The notes: generated by a model from the sequence alone, not told the origin. DNA of 64,000 nt from RZYY01 sp036794825 (GCA_036794825.1 DAIRGA010000005.1:62001-126000); one strand, 5' to 3'; shown: positions 15,184 through 24,757, counted from the stretch's first letter. Translations and numbers: made by a program.

Positions 15184-17727
15184 ATGAGAAATAAAATAGA
15201 CTACGGAATTGATCTTGGAACTACCAATTCAGCAATTGCACGAATGGAAAATGGTGTGCCGACCATTAAGAAATCTGACACATTAAAAGACACAGTACCA
15301 TCTTGTGTCCATTTCAACAAGCGGCAAGATATTCTTGTCGGTGACACTGCCTTTAATGTGATGAAAAACGATAACACAAGGGCATTGAAGACTTTTGAAA
15401 AGGGTAAAACCAACACTTTTATTGAATTTAAAAGAACAATGGGCACAACTCATACTTATGAGTGCCCTAATATGAATAAAGATCTTACATCTGAAGAATT
15501 ATCAGCCGAAGTATTAAAGAAATTGAAATCATTCATTCAGGACGAAAACATTTCATCAATTGTAATTACTGTTCCAGCTAAGTTTTTAAACCCGCAGAAT
15601 GAAGCCACAATGAAAGCGGCAAAATTGGCAGGATTCAAACACGTTCAATTGTTACAAGAGCCAGTAGCGGCAGCAACTGCATATGGATTAGGTTCCTTCA
15701 GTAAAGATGGATACTGGCTTGTATTTGACTTTGGTGGTGGAACTTTTGATGCTGCCTTGGTAAAATCAGATGAAGGAATTTTATCTGTTAAAGATACAGA
15801 CGGGGACAATTGGCTTGGCGGGAAAAATTTAGATGAGGCAATTGTTGATGAAATAATCATTCCAAAACTACAATCAAATTATGCTATTGATAGTATTGTT
15901 GAAGACATTTACAAAAAGCAAATTTTAAGAGATGCGATCAAACCTTATGCGGAAGAAATTAAAATAGAAATGTCATTCAAAGACAGTATTAATTATATTT
16001 CTCCACTTGGTTCTTTACCTTTTACAGATGAAAATGGCGAAGAACCAGAAATTGAGGTGGATTTAACACAAAACGAATTAGAAAAGGTAATTGGCCCTTA
16101 CTTTCAAAAAGCAATTGACATTACAAAAGAACTATTAAAAAGAAATAATCTTAAAGGTACAGATTTGGGGGCATTGATTCTTGTTGGTGGCCCGACTTAC
16201 TCACCAATTTTAAGACGAATGCTTAAAGAACAAGTTACTGATAAGGTTGATAAATCTGTTGATCCAATGACGGTTGTAGCTAAAGGTGCGGCTCTTTTCG
16301 CATCTACTATTTCAGTTTCAGAAGAAGTAAAAGAGGAAACGAGAGACAAAACAAAGCTACAACTTGACATCAAGTATGAAGCTACAACCATAGCGCTTGA
16401 TGAATTGGTCAACATTAAAGTGCTTAAAGATAAAACAACAGGAAAATTTCCCGATAAAATCTATGCAGATGTTGTTCGTTTTGATGGCGCCTGGTCAAGT
16501 GGGAAGAGGCTAATTAGTGAAAAAGCTACAATTATTGAAGTTTTGCTTGTTGAAGGTCGTTCCAATTCATTTGAAATAAATGTTTATGACGACACTGGAG
16601 GTAAATTAGAATGTCAACCGTATCAGTTTAGTATTCTGCAGGGGATCGGTGGTCTTGATGGAATGCAGGTTTTGCCTTACCACATTGGAATTGGTAAATA
16701 CTTCAGATCCGAAGAGAAGGATTTATTTAAAGCCATTCCGAATCTTGAAAAGAATAAGCCGATTAAGAACGGCCTTACGGGGGTAATAAATGGGAATAAA
16801 ACCAGGAGCACCATAAGGCCAGGTATTTCGGGTGATAAAATCAGAATTCCTATTTACCAGGGAGATTATGGTGCTGATGGAACAAATCCATTGCTTAATA
16901 ACTTAATACGTGAGGTTGTCATAACTGGTGAAGATATTCCATCCGTGCTTCCTGAAGGCAGTGAGGTTGATATCACTGTAAAAGTCGACAGTTCGCAAGT
17001 GATGCACTTTACGGCCTACTTCCCGGTTTTAGATCACTCCATAGAATTAGAAATAGAAATTAATAAAACTGAACCTCCAAAAGAATCCAAACTCAGTGAT
17101 GAAATTTCAAATGCTAAGCGCACGGCCCAAAAAGTTAACGCAACAGATGTTGTGGATAAATTAGACGCATTGGAAAAGCAACTGAGCAATGATAAAGGAA
17201 GTGCGGACGGAAGACTAAAAATCATGGATGGTTTTAGGAAAATAATTCTTTTACTCGATGATCATGAAAAAGCGGCACGATGGCCAAAGGCTGAAAAAGA
17301 CCTGAAAGATGCTTTTTATAGCTTTGAAGAATTAATTAAAAAGGTAAAAGCGAACAACGATGGAGATCAGCTCAATATGGAAGTAATCGAAGCTCATTTG
17401 ATTGAATACAAAAAAGGCATTGAACAAATAATAAAGTCAAAAGATGCGGGAAGTGCAATTGAGTTAACAGAAGAAATAGCTGCTCTGGATAGCGAAATAA
17501 GAAATGAATTGTCAGGTGGTGTTGTTGACGTAAGGAGAATTCAGTACCATGACCTTGCATTTGAAACCTTGAAATGGAAAGACAAGAATAAAGCAAGGCA
17601 ATTGATTAACCAGGGCAAGAAAATGATTGCAGAGGGTCAAACCAACAACCTTCGACCAATAATACTTCAGATCTGGGACTTAAGAATTGATCCTGAAGAT
17701 GAGCGTCCAAAAGAAACATTAAAATGA
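15184..17727 (+). CDS. Hsp70/DnaK-family ATPase with long C-terminal extension
   Basis: The actin-like ATPase domain occupies about residues 1-385. It has phosphate-1 IDYGIDLGTTNSAIARM (5-21), the connect-type QEPVAAATAYG (158-168), phosphate-2 DFGGGTFD (182-189) and the adenosine motif LVGGPTYSPILRRML (333-347). A beta-rich substrate-domain-like part follows to about 640, then about 200 helical residues with charged repeats. Total length is 847, against about 640 for housekeeping DnaK, and the EEVD/DnaK-type tail is absent. It is not the housekeeping chaperone: no dnaJ or grpE is adjacent, and it sits among membrane and defence-like genes. It probably remodels a partner in this system. Confidence 0.9.
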   Translation: MRNKIDYGIDLGTTNSAIARMENGVPTIKKSDTLKDTVPSCVHFNKRQDILVGDTAFNVMKNDNTRALKTFEKGKTNTFIEFKRTMGTTHTYECPNMNKDLTSEELSAEVLKKLKSFIQDENISSIVITVPAKFLNPQNEATMKAAKLAGFKHVQLLQEPVAAATAYGLGSFSKDGYWLVFDFGGGTFDAALVKSDEGILSVKDTDGDNWLGGKNLDEAIVDEIIIPKLQSNYAIDSIVEDIYKKQILRDAIKPYAEEIKIEMSFKDSINYISPLGSLPFTDENGEEPEIEVDLTQNELEKVIGPYFQKAIDITKELLKRNNLKGTDLGALILVGGPTYSPILRRMLKEQVTDKVDKSVDPMTVVAKGAALFASTISVSEEVKEETRDKTKLQLDIKYEATTIALDELVNIKVLKDKTTGKFPDKIYADVVRFDGAWSSGKRLISEKATIIEVLLVEGRSNSFEINVYDDTGGKLECQPYQFSILQGIGGLDGMQVLPYHIGIGKYFRSEEKDLFKAIPNLEKNKPIKNGLTGVINGNKTRSTIRPGISGDKIRIPIYQGDYGADGTNPLLNNLIREVVITGEDIPSVLPEGSEVDITVKVDSSQVMHFTAYFPVLDHSIELEIEINKTEPPKESKLSDEISNAKRTAQKVNATDVVDKLDALEKQLSNDKGSADGRLKIMDGFRKIILLLDDHEKAARWPKAEKDLKDAFYSFEELIKKVKANNDGDQLNMEVIEAHLIEYKKGIEQIIKSKDAGSAIELTEEIAALDSEIRNELSGGVVDVRRIQYHDLAFETLKWKDKNKARQLINQGKKMIAEGQTNNLRPIILQIWDLRIDPEDERPKETLK

Positions 17728-18326
17728 AATCAATGAAAATAGTTAATTTTATCCTGCTAGTGACATTAATAGCAATGTCATTTTCCTGTGAGTCAGAGGA
17801 GTCGAAACAGCAAAGACTTTTAAGGGCTGAGGAACGAAGACTGGAGCAATTGAAAAGAGAAGAAAAAGAACGGGAGCAAAAGCAAATTTTTGAACAGTAT
17901 AAAGAAAACTCGTTGCAAACTGGTGCAACCCCTTATGCAATGTGCTATGGAATAAATAGATACTGTGATACATATGGCTGTTCAGAGATAGAGGTTAGGA
18001 CTCCTTCATCCAGTGATGTACTGGTGACTATTAAATCTGGCGGGGAAGTTGTCCGCCATGCTTACATCAAAGCCAACAGCACTTTTAAATTTGACCTTCC
18101 AAATGGTACATACCAACCCTTCTTCTACTATGGTAAAGGTTGGTACCCAGAAAAGGTTATGAAAAACAATTCTGGATGTCAAATCAAAGGTGGTTTTTTA
18201 ACTGATGAAGTTTTTGGCAAAGATGATCCTCAGTATTTGCATAACAGCATTCTAAGTTATGAGTTAATCTTGCAGAAAAACGGGAATTTTTCAACCCGTC
18301 CAAGTAATGCAAATGAGGCTCTCTAG
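17724..18326 (+). CDS. Small lipoprotein of the Hsp70 operon
   Basis: The 200-residue product starts with a lipoprotein signal (MKIVNFILLVTLIAMSFSC, lipobox Cys near residue 22). A charged coiled coil follows (about 25-60, many Glu/Arg/Gln), then a folded Tyr/Gly/Pro-rich part with several cysteines (CYGINRYCDTYGC). It should be anchored in the envelope facing the periplasm. The ATG overlaps the Hsp70 stop as ATGA, so it is translationally coupled to a cytosolic chaperone, an unexpected pairing. MKSMKIV or the inner MKIV may be the true start. The function is unknown. Confidence 0.75.
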   Translation: MKSMKIVNFILLVTLIAMSFSCESEESKQQRLLRAEERRLEQLKREEKEREQKQIFEQYKENSLQTGATPYAMCYGINRYCDTYGCSEIEVRTPSSSDVLVTIKSGGEVVRHAYIKANSTFKFDLPNGTYQPFFYYGKGWYPEKVMKNNSGCQIKGGFLTDEVFGKDDPQYLHNSILSYELILQKNGNFSTRPSNANEAL

Positions 18327-18376
18327 AAAAAATGATTCATCACTACCCATATGAGGAATGATCAAATAAAAATTTT

Positions 18377-20188
18377 ATGAATTCTCCAAGTGCCTCATTA
18401 CCAAAAGGATTCTCCATTGATGGAAAGTATAATGTTTTACTTTTCATCAAACAGGGACGCAATGCTGAGACTTACAGGGTGAGATGCAGCGATGGGAAAC
18501 TCTATTTTCTAAAGCTGTTTAATTACGCCAAATTGCACCGCACCGCCTTTGATGAAGAAAACAACCTGCTTGAGATTGAATTTCTGAAAAGGGCAAAGCA
18601 CGAAAACGTTGTAAATTACAAGGATAGTGGGGAGTTGATTCATGAAAGCAAAAAGTATGTTTACCTTGTGCTAAATTTCATTGCCGGTGAAACATTGGCT
18701 GAAAGGATCAGCAGGGAGCCAATTTCGACCTATTATGATGTTAGGCAAATTGTGAATGGTGTATTGAATGGTCTGGAGTATTTACACAACCTTCCTGATC
18801 CTATAGTTCACAATGAAATTACGCCGCAAAACATCATGCTTGATCTATCAGCAGATATTCCAAAAGCGGTTATTATTGACTTTGGCTATGCAAGATCGTT
18901 TCATCAATCAACCAAAGCATACAACAAGGAAGGATTAAACCTGAATTATGTCGCCCCGGAATGTTTCAATAGTCTGTTCTCACCACAGAGCGATGTTTTT
19001 TCACTTGGCGCTGTGATGTATCATTTAATTTTTGGGATACCACCATGGTTTAGAGATGTATCTCAATTTATAGCAGATCGAACCAAAGCTGAAGAACTGG
19101 TAATACAGGCAAGAAATAAGCCATTGACTTTCCCGATGGTATCTGAAGGCTTTATTGGGCATGATGAAACTGTAAACCTGATCTTGAAAAAAGCCCTTTG
19201 CCTTGATCCTGAAGACCGTTTTGTAAGTGCAGTAGAATTTAAAAATGCACTGAATGGTGAAATAGAAGTTGAGGATATTGACAGGGCGCAACAGGTGAAG
19301 CTTGGTGATGAACCTAAAAGGAACTTTCAGCCCAAAAAGGTCAGAGGCAAGGGATTTGATGCCATTGCCGGGATGCAACAACTCAAAGAACAATTACAGT
19401 TGGATGTTATTGACGCTTTGAATAACCCTGAGGAGTACTCAAAATACGGAGTAACTATTCCTAATGGAATGCTCCTTTATGGGCCTCCTGGTTGTGGAAA
19501 GACATTTTTTGCCAAACAGTTTGCCGAGGAGGTGGGATTCAATTTTATTCATGTTAACCCGGGCACTTTAAAAAGCAGATATGTCAATGCAACTGAGGAG
19601 AATATTGCTAAAATGTTTAAGGAAGCAGAGAAGCATGCTCCAACGATCATTTTTATAGAAGAAATCAGTGGGCTGTTCCCGAGCAGAGACAGTGACGCTC
19701 ATGAAATGTCAAAAAATGCTGTGGATGCCATGTTAGCAGAGATGGACAGAACCGGCGAAAGAGGAATTTTTGTTTTGTGCGCAACAAACTATCCTGAAAG
19801 AGTTGATGCTGCTTTGTTGCGGGCTGGAAGGCTTGACAAGAAAGTTTTTATACCCCCCCCAGACTTTGAAGCAAGGAAGGCAATGTTTGAAATGTATCTC
19901 AAATCACGTCCCCTGGACTTTGGTATTGATTATGACAGGCTTGCCAGTATTACTGAAAACTATGTTTCATCTGACATCAAAGACTCAATAGTTGATAATG
20001 CCTCAAGATTGGCATTGAGGAACAAAACAAGGATTTCAATGATAATCCTGGAAGAAGTGATCAAGAACACTAAGCCCTCCGTTCCACTTCTGGAGTTGAA
20101 AAAGTTCGAGAAAATCAAAGAAAAGATGGACGGTGAAAATATTGACCAGAAAAACGACAGACCACGAATAGGATTTAAATTTAACTAA
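18377..20188 (+). CDS. Kinase-like domain fused to an AAA+ ATPase
   Basis: In this 603-residue protein residues about 14-290 form a Ser/Thr-kinase fold. It has the VAIK-type Lys46 (YFLKLF), an APE-like VAPE (192-195) and DFG (168-170). The catalytic loop, however, reads HNEITPQN (145-152) instead of HRDLKPxN, so the catalytic Asp is Glu and the Lys is Thr. Residues about 325-590 form a classic AAA+ domain: GPPGCGKT (369-376), a Walker B region IIFIEEISGLF with EE replacing DE (428-429), sensor CATN, and arginine-finger segment LLRAGRLDKKV. The FtsH/Cdc48-like AAA part should be a remodelling motor. The kinase may be a pseudokinase or weakly active. The gene is 12 bp before the TerB-like gene. 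Confidence 0.88.
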   Translation: MNSPSASLPKGFSIDGKYNVLLFIKQGRNAETYRVRCSDGKLYFLKLFNYAKLHRTAFDEENNLLEIEFLKRAKHENVVNYKDSGELIHESKKYVYLVLNFIAGETLAERISREPISTYYDVRQIVNGVLNGLEYLHNLPDPIVHNEITPQNIMLDLSADIPKAVIIDFGYARSFHQSTKAYNKEGLNLNYVAPECFNSLFSPQSDVFSLGAVMYHLIFGIPPWFRDVSQFIADRTKAEELVIQARNKPLTFPMVSEGFIGHDETVNLILKKALCLDPEDRFVSAVEFKNALNGEIEVEDIDRAQQVKLGDEPKRNFQPKKVRGKGFDAIAGMQQLKEQLQLDVIDALNNPEEYSKYGVTIPNGMLLYGPPGCGKTFFAKQFAEEVGFNFIHVNPGTLKSRYVNATEENIAKMFKEAEKHAPTIIFIEEISGLFPSRDSDAHEMSKNAVDAMLAEMDRTGERGIFVLCATNYPERVDAALLRAGRLDKKVFIPPPDFEARKAMFEMYLKSRPLDFGIDYDRLASITENYVSSDIKDSIVDNASRLALRNKTRISMIILEEVIKNTKPSVPLLELKKFEKIKEKMDGENIDQKNDRPRIGFKFN

Positions 20189-20200
20189 CAAGATAAACAA

Positions 20201-20728
20201 ATGGAAACAGTACCATTTAACAAACTATTGCTTAAAACAGCCTTTTGCTGTATGGCATCCGATGGTAGTATTGACCAAAAGGAAATTGACCAGATTAAAC
20301 TCATGTATGAGAAATCAGAGTTATTCCAGGGTTTGGATTTCCGTGAAGAAATCAACCGGCTAATCGCCAAAATCAACATGAAGGGGAAAGATTTTATCAA
20401 GTACTATTTTGATCTCTTATCTGAGGCAAATTTGTCTGAAGAAGAAGAACTGATGCTAATTGATTTTGCTATAGAAACAATCCATTCAGACGGAGTAGAT
20501 GATTATTCGGAAATCAAATTCTTTAAAAACATCAGGCAAAGATTGAAATTGACTGATGAAATGATTCTGAACATCCACCCCGAAGTTGAGTATTGGCTCG
20601 AACAGGATATTATTACAGAATCTTATCTCGAAAAAATTTCAAAACAGTATCTTGAAGAGGTTGAACTTCCTCAATTTGAATTGATTAGTACAGACAATTT
20701 TTCTCTTGAAGGAAACGATAAAGAATGA
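20201..20728 (+). CDS. TerB-like (tellurite-resistance/TerB fold) protein
   Basis: The 175-residue protein has the TerB-type acidic helical pattern twice: AFCCMASDGSIDQKEIDQIK (about 14-33) and IDFAIETIHSDGVDDYSE (about 87-104). In both, a DG motif follows a helix and is followed by acidic residues that can bind metal. TerB-like domains occur in stress and phage-defence loci, including Shango. It closes the eight-gene operon, and 170 bp without a recognised gene separate it from hsdM. The assignment rests on motif pattern and is moderately sure. Confidence 0.72.
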   Translation: METVPFNKLLLKTAFCCMASDGSIDQKEIDQIKLMYEKSELFQGLDFREEINRLIAKINMKGKDFIKYYFDLLSEANLSEEEELMLIDFAIETIHSDGVDDYSEIKFFKNIRQRLKLTDEMILNIHPEVEYWLEQDIITESYLEKISKQYLEEVELPQFELISTDNFSLEGNDKE

Positions 20729-20899
20729 AATAGCGATTTATTAGCAAAATTATTATTGTAATCTGTTAGTATTAAACATTTTGCTCTTAAAAAGTCATTG
20801 AGTACACCAATTAGTGATTTAACACTAAAGCGGAATGTTAGAGCAGAGATAACAACCTGTATGCTAACAATGTCACTTAATCAAAATTAATTCAAAGAA

Positions 20900-22471
20900 A
20901 TGTCAGAAGATCAGAAAAAGCAACTTGAACAGCAGCTTTGGAATATAGCCAACACCCTGAGAGGCAAAATGAACGCTGATGAGTTCAGGGATTACATCCT
21001 GGGATTTATCTTTTACAAGTACCTGTCGGAGAAGATGCTGATTTACGCCGATTCGATCCTGGAGCAAGACGGCATGAAATACACCGGGATTGATGAAACC
21101 ACCCCTACCGGAACGGAATACCTTGAAGCCATCAGAGAGGAGGCGCTGGAAACGCTGGGATACTTCCTCAAACCCTCTGAGTTGTTCAGCGAGATTGCCA
21201 GGCGGGGCAACAACGGTCATGCTGCCGGTAACAACTTCATTCTCGAAGACCTCCAGAAAATCCTGAAGAACATCGAGCAAAGCACGATGGGAACTGCCAG
21301 TGAGGATGATTTTGACAACCTGTTTGAAGACCTCGACCTCACTAGCACCAAACTTGGCAGAACCGAATCAGCCAAAAATGAGCTGATTGTGAAAGTGCTT
21401 ACGCATCTTGACAAGATTGACTTCGGGCTGGAAAATACCGAACTCGACATCCTGGGCGACGCCTATGAATACCTGATCGGGATGTTTGCCAGCGGCGCAG
21501 GGAAAAAAGCAGGCGAATTTTATACTCCTCAGGGGGTGAGCAAAATACTGGCAAAGATTGTGGGAACAGGCAAAACCAAACTGAAATCTGCCTATGATCC
21601 CACCTGCGGTTCAGGCTCATTGCTGCTGCGTTTTGCCAAAGAGGTGAAGGAGGTGGGCACGTTTTACGGTCAGGAACTGAACCGTACTACTTACAACCTT
21701 TGCAGAATGAACATGATCCTGCCTGGCGTACACTACCGGAGATTTGACATCCGGCAGGAGGACACGCTGGAGCACCCGCAGCACATTGATTTGAAATTTG
21801 AAGCGGTGGTAGCCAATCCCCCCTTCTCAGCCCATTGGAGTGCAAGCCCGCTCTTCATGACCGACGACCGCTTCAGCCAGTACGGGAAGTTAGCCCCTTC
21901 GAGCAAAGCCGATTTTGCTTTTGTGCAGCACATGATCTTTCACCTGGCCGAAAACGGCGCTATGGCAATTGTGCTGCCTCATGGCGTTTTGTTCAGGGGT
22001 GGCGCCGAGCAGCACATCCGCCGCTACCTGATTGAGGAAAAGAACTACCTGGACGCCGTGATCGGATTGCCGGCAAACATCTTTTACGGAACCAGCATTC
22101 CCACCTGTATCCTGGTGTTTAAAAAGTGCAGGGAAAACCCCGAAGATATCCTCTTTATTGACGCCAGCCAGCACTACGAAAAGGTGAAAACCCAGAACAT
22201 GCTGCGTGAGGAAGACATTGACAAAATTGTGAACACCTACCGCAACCGGACAGAAGAACCAAAATACAGCAAATTAGCTACGCTGAAAGAAGTTGCCGAA
22301 AACGACTACAACCTCAACATCCCCCGCTATGTGGACACCTTTGAAGCGGAGGATGCCATTGACATTGAGAAACTGGCAGGCGAACTGGTGGAACTTAAAA
22401 AACACATGACCGCAACCGACGCTGCCATTGCCGGTTATTGTAACGAACTGAATATCTCAACTCCCTTTTAA
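20900..22471 (+). CDS. hsdM: Type I restriction-modification methyltransferase subunit
   Basis: This is an N6-adenine methyltransferase of type I systems, 523 residues, full length. It has an N-terminal helical HsdM domain (about 8-165), then GEFYTPQGV (206-213), SAM motif I DPTCGSGS (233-240) and catalytic NPPF (306-309). It methylates the site chosen by HsdS, three bases downstream, and is also needed for restriction with HsdR. The gene is more G+C-rich than the preceding Hsp70 operon, which suggests separate acquisition. Confidence 0.97.
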   Translation: MSEDQKKQLEQQLWNIANTLRGKMNADEFRDYILGFIFYKYLSEKMLIYADSILEQDGMKYTGIDETTPTGTEYLEAIREEALETLGYFLKPSELFSEIARRGNNGHAAGNNFILEDLQKILKNIEQSTMGTASEDDFDNLFEDLDLTSTKLGRTESAKNELIVKVLTHLDKIDFGLENTELDILGDAYEYLIGMFASGAGKKAGEFYTPQGVSKILAKIVGTGKTKLKSAYDPTCGSGSLLLRFAKEVKEVGTFYGQELNRTTYNLCRMNMILPGVHYRRFDIRQEDTLEHPQHIDLKFEAVVANPPFSAHWSASPLFMTDDRFSQYGKLAPSSKADFAFVQHMIFHLAENGAMAIVLPHGVLFRGGAEQHIRRYLIEEKNYLDAVIGLPANIFYGTSIPTCILVFKKCRENPEDILFIDASQHYEKVKTQNMLREEDIDKIVNTYRNRTEEPKYSKLATLKEVAENDYNLNIPRYVDTFEAEDAIDIEKLAGELVELKKHMTATDAAIAGYCNELNISTPF

Positions 22472-22474
22472 ACA

Positions 22475-23629
22475 ATGGAAAAGGTGAAAAACATACCTGC
22501 ATTGCGATTCCCGGAATTTGAAGGGGAATGGATTGATTCAAGATTCGGGAATTATATTAGTGAACGAAGTGAACGTGCTAAGGTGAGTTTTCCTTTGTAT
22601 AGTTTGACAATTGAACAAGGAATAGTTCCAAAAACAGAGCGATACGAAAGAAGTTTTTTAGTGAGTAATCAAAAGGAAGCATACAAGTCTATGTATTTTA
22701 ATGATTTCGCTTTTAATCCAATGAATCTCAGATTTGGTGCATTAGCAAGACATAAGGAAGAAAGACCTGTTGCGGTATCAAAATATTACAATGTTTTTTA
22801 TTGTAATCAAATCGGTAATAGTGTTTTTTTTGAAAACTACCTAACATCATCAAGGCTGATAAGATATTATAATTTGATGGCAACCGGTAGTTTGATTGAA
22901 AAGAAAAGAGTTCATTTCTCTGACTTCATTAATTTCACTAAACCACTCCCCTCCCTCCCCGAGCAAACCCGCATTGCCTCTTTTCTCACGGCGGTTGACG
23001 AAAAACTTACGCAGCTCAAAAAGAAGAAAACCCTGCTGGAGCAATACAAAAAGGGGGTGATGCAGCAGCTCTTCTCGCAGCAACTCCGATTTAAACAAGA
23101 CGATGGCAGCGAATTTCCGGAGTGGGAGGAGAAAAGGTTGGGGGATTGTCTTGCTTATGAACAGCCAACAAAATATTTAGTTTCAAGCACTGAATATAAT
23201 AATTCATTCAAAACCCCAGTACTTACAGCTGGTAAGACTTTTATCTTAGGTTACACAGATGAAACAAATGGAATTTTCAGCGAGAACCTACCTGTAATAA
23301 TTTTTGATGATTTCACAACTGCCACCCAATTTGTGACTTTTCCATTTAAGGCAAAATCTTCAGCAATGAAAATATTATTGCCAAAAGAAAAAGTCAATAT
23401 CAAATTCGTATTTGAGGGATTGCAGTTGATTAATTATGAACTTGGTGGTCATGAAAGACACTGGATTTCCAAATTCTCACAAATGGAAATTTCAATCCCG
23501 AGCTACAATGAGCAAACCAAAATCGCTAATTTTCTTTCAGCCATAGATGAAAAGATCAGCCATTGCCAGTTGCAGATCGAAAAAATGGAACTTTGGAAAA
23601 AGGGTCTTTTGCAGAGGATGTTTATTTAA
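22475..23629 (+). CDS. hsdS: Type I restriction specificity subunit
   Basis: The 384-residue protein has the two-target-domain plan. TRD1 is at about 10-145. The first conserved helical spacer, LPSLPEQTRIASFLTAVDEK followed by the KKKTLLEQYKKGVMQQLF heptads, is at about 150-205. TRD2 is at about 210-340, and the second spacer (NEQTKIANFLSAIDEK) is at the end. Each TRD reads one half of a bipartite site. The two TRDs are AT-richer than the spacers, as usual for exchanged specificity segments. No invertible repeats or second hsdS copy are seen nearby. Confidence 0.95.
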   Translation: MEKVKNIPALRFPEFEGEWIDSRFGNYISERSERAKVSFPLYSLTIEQGIVPKTERYERSFLVSNQKEAYKSMYFNDFAFNPMNLRFGALARHKEERPVAVSKYYNVFYCNQIGNSVFFENYLTSSRLIRYYNLMATGSLIEKKRVHFSDFINFTKPLPSLPEQTRIASFLTAVDEKLTQLKKKKTLLEQYKKGVMQQLFSQQLRFKQDDGSEFPEWEEKRLGDCLAYEQPTKYLVSSTEYNNSFKTPVLTAGKTFILGYTDETNGIFSENLPVIIFDDFTTATQFVTFPFKAKSSAMKILLPKEKVNIKFVFEGLQLINYELGGHERHWISKFSQMEISIPSYNEQTKIANFLSAIDEKISHCQLQIEKMELWKKGLLQRMFI

Positions 23630-23641
23630 AACCAACATGTT

Positions 23642-24757
23642 ATGTATCGCATCAACAAACAAACGAACAATGTAGTAAAACTCGAAAAGCGGCTTTTCAA
23701 AGATCTGCGCATCAAAGAAAGAGAGCACCTGCAGGAATGGATTGCTAAAAATCCAGAAATGCTTGGCGAGGAGCTGCTGATCATTCAAAAAGAGTTTGAC
23801 GGTTTCAATGATACACATGAGCGACTCGACCTGCTGGCTATTGACAAAGATGGCGGATTGGTGATTATTGAAAACAAACTGGATGATACCGGCAGAAATG
23901 TGGTTTGGCAGGCATTGAAATACACCTCCTACTGCTCTACCCTGACCACTTCTCAGATTATAAAAATGTATCAGGCTTATCTGGAAAGAACTGGTGTTGT
24001 GGGCGATGCAAAAGAGAGCATACTTGAATTTTTGGAGCGCAACGATGACGAAGACCTGCTTTTAAACCGGACTGACCAAAGGATGATATTTGTATCGAAC
24101 AACTATCGTAAAGAGGTTACCTCAACTGTGCTCTGGCTGCTTAATCACGATGTCCGTATTCAGTGTTTCAGGGCTACACCATACAGCATGGGCGAGGAAG
24201 AGTTCTTGCAGGTTGAACAGATCATTCCTTTACCCGAAACCAAAGAGTTTATGATAGAGATACAGGAGAAAGAGAAAGAGGAGAAAGAGAAAAGCAAAAC
24301 GGTTGAGCATTCGGAAGCAATACTGATAAAATTCTGGGGAGCACTGAAAAACGACCTGAAAGCACATAAAGTTGATTATCTCGACAGAGTTAGTGCAAAG
24401 CCAAGTCATAATATTGGATTCTGGAAAGGTAGTGGAAAATTTGCGTATTGCTTAGGCAGAAATGCTTTCAGGGTCGAATTGTATTTTTCTGACGATCCTG
24501 ATAAAGTCAACATTGATGCAATGTACCAATACATTAATGAGATTGAAAAATCCTTTGAAGGAGAAATTATCTGGGAAAGGCTTGAAAACAAAAGGGCTTC
24601 AAGGATTAAACATGAAATGCCTTTTGAACTTCGGGAAACTTTTGAAGGACGGTTTAGTGAAGAAAAATATTGGGAACAGCTCGCGGAATGGTACAGGGTT
24701 TCAATGGTCAAATTTTACAATGCAACATATCCTTACCTGGAGAAGATTCAGAAATAA
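23642..24757 (+). CDS. PD-(D/E)XK nuclease-like protein with DUF4268-type C-terminus
   Basis: In this 371-residue protein the N-terminal half carries a nuclease pattern: RLDLLA (D63), VIIENK (E77, K79), then Q90 in VWQALKYTSY, as in NucS/endonuclease-like folds. The C-terminal half (about 215-365) has the pattern of DUF4268, with the AYCLGRNAFRVELYF stretch and a WERLENKRASRI segment. A charged EKEKEEKEKSK linker joins them. It lies 12 bp after hsdS, within the restriction operon but not a standard subunit. It may be an accessory nuclease. The function is inferred from fold motifs. Confidence 0.75.
   Translation: MYRINKQTNNVVKLEKRLFKDLRIKEREHLQEWIAKNPEMLGEELLIIQKEFDGFNDTHERLDLLAIDKDGGLVIIENKLDDTGRNVVWQALKYTSYCSTLTTSQIIKMYQAYLERTGVVGDAKESILEFLERNDDEDLLLNRTDQRMIFVSNNYRKEVTSTVLWLLNHDVRIQCFRATPYSMGEEEFLQVEQIIPLPETKEFMIEIQEKEKEEKEKSKTVEHSEAILIKFWGALKNDLKAHKVDYLDRVSAKPSHNIGFWKGSGKFAYCLGRNAFRVELYFSDDPDKVNIDAMYQYINEIEKSFEGEIIWERLENKRASRIKHEMPFELRETFEGRFSEEKYWEQLAEWYRVSMVKFYNATYPYLEKIQK

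Noticed and set aside
15184..17727. Hsp70 as the housekeeping DnaK
   Set aside because: Length, lack of the normal C-terminal tail, and the absence of dnaJ/grpE neighbours argue against it.
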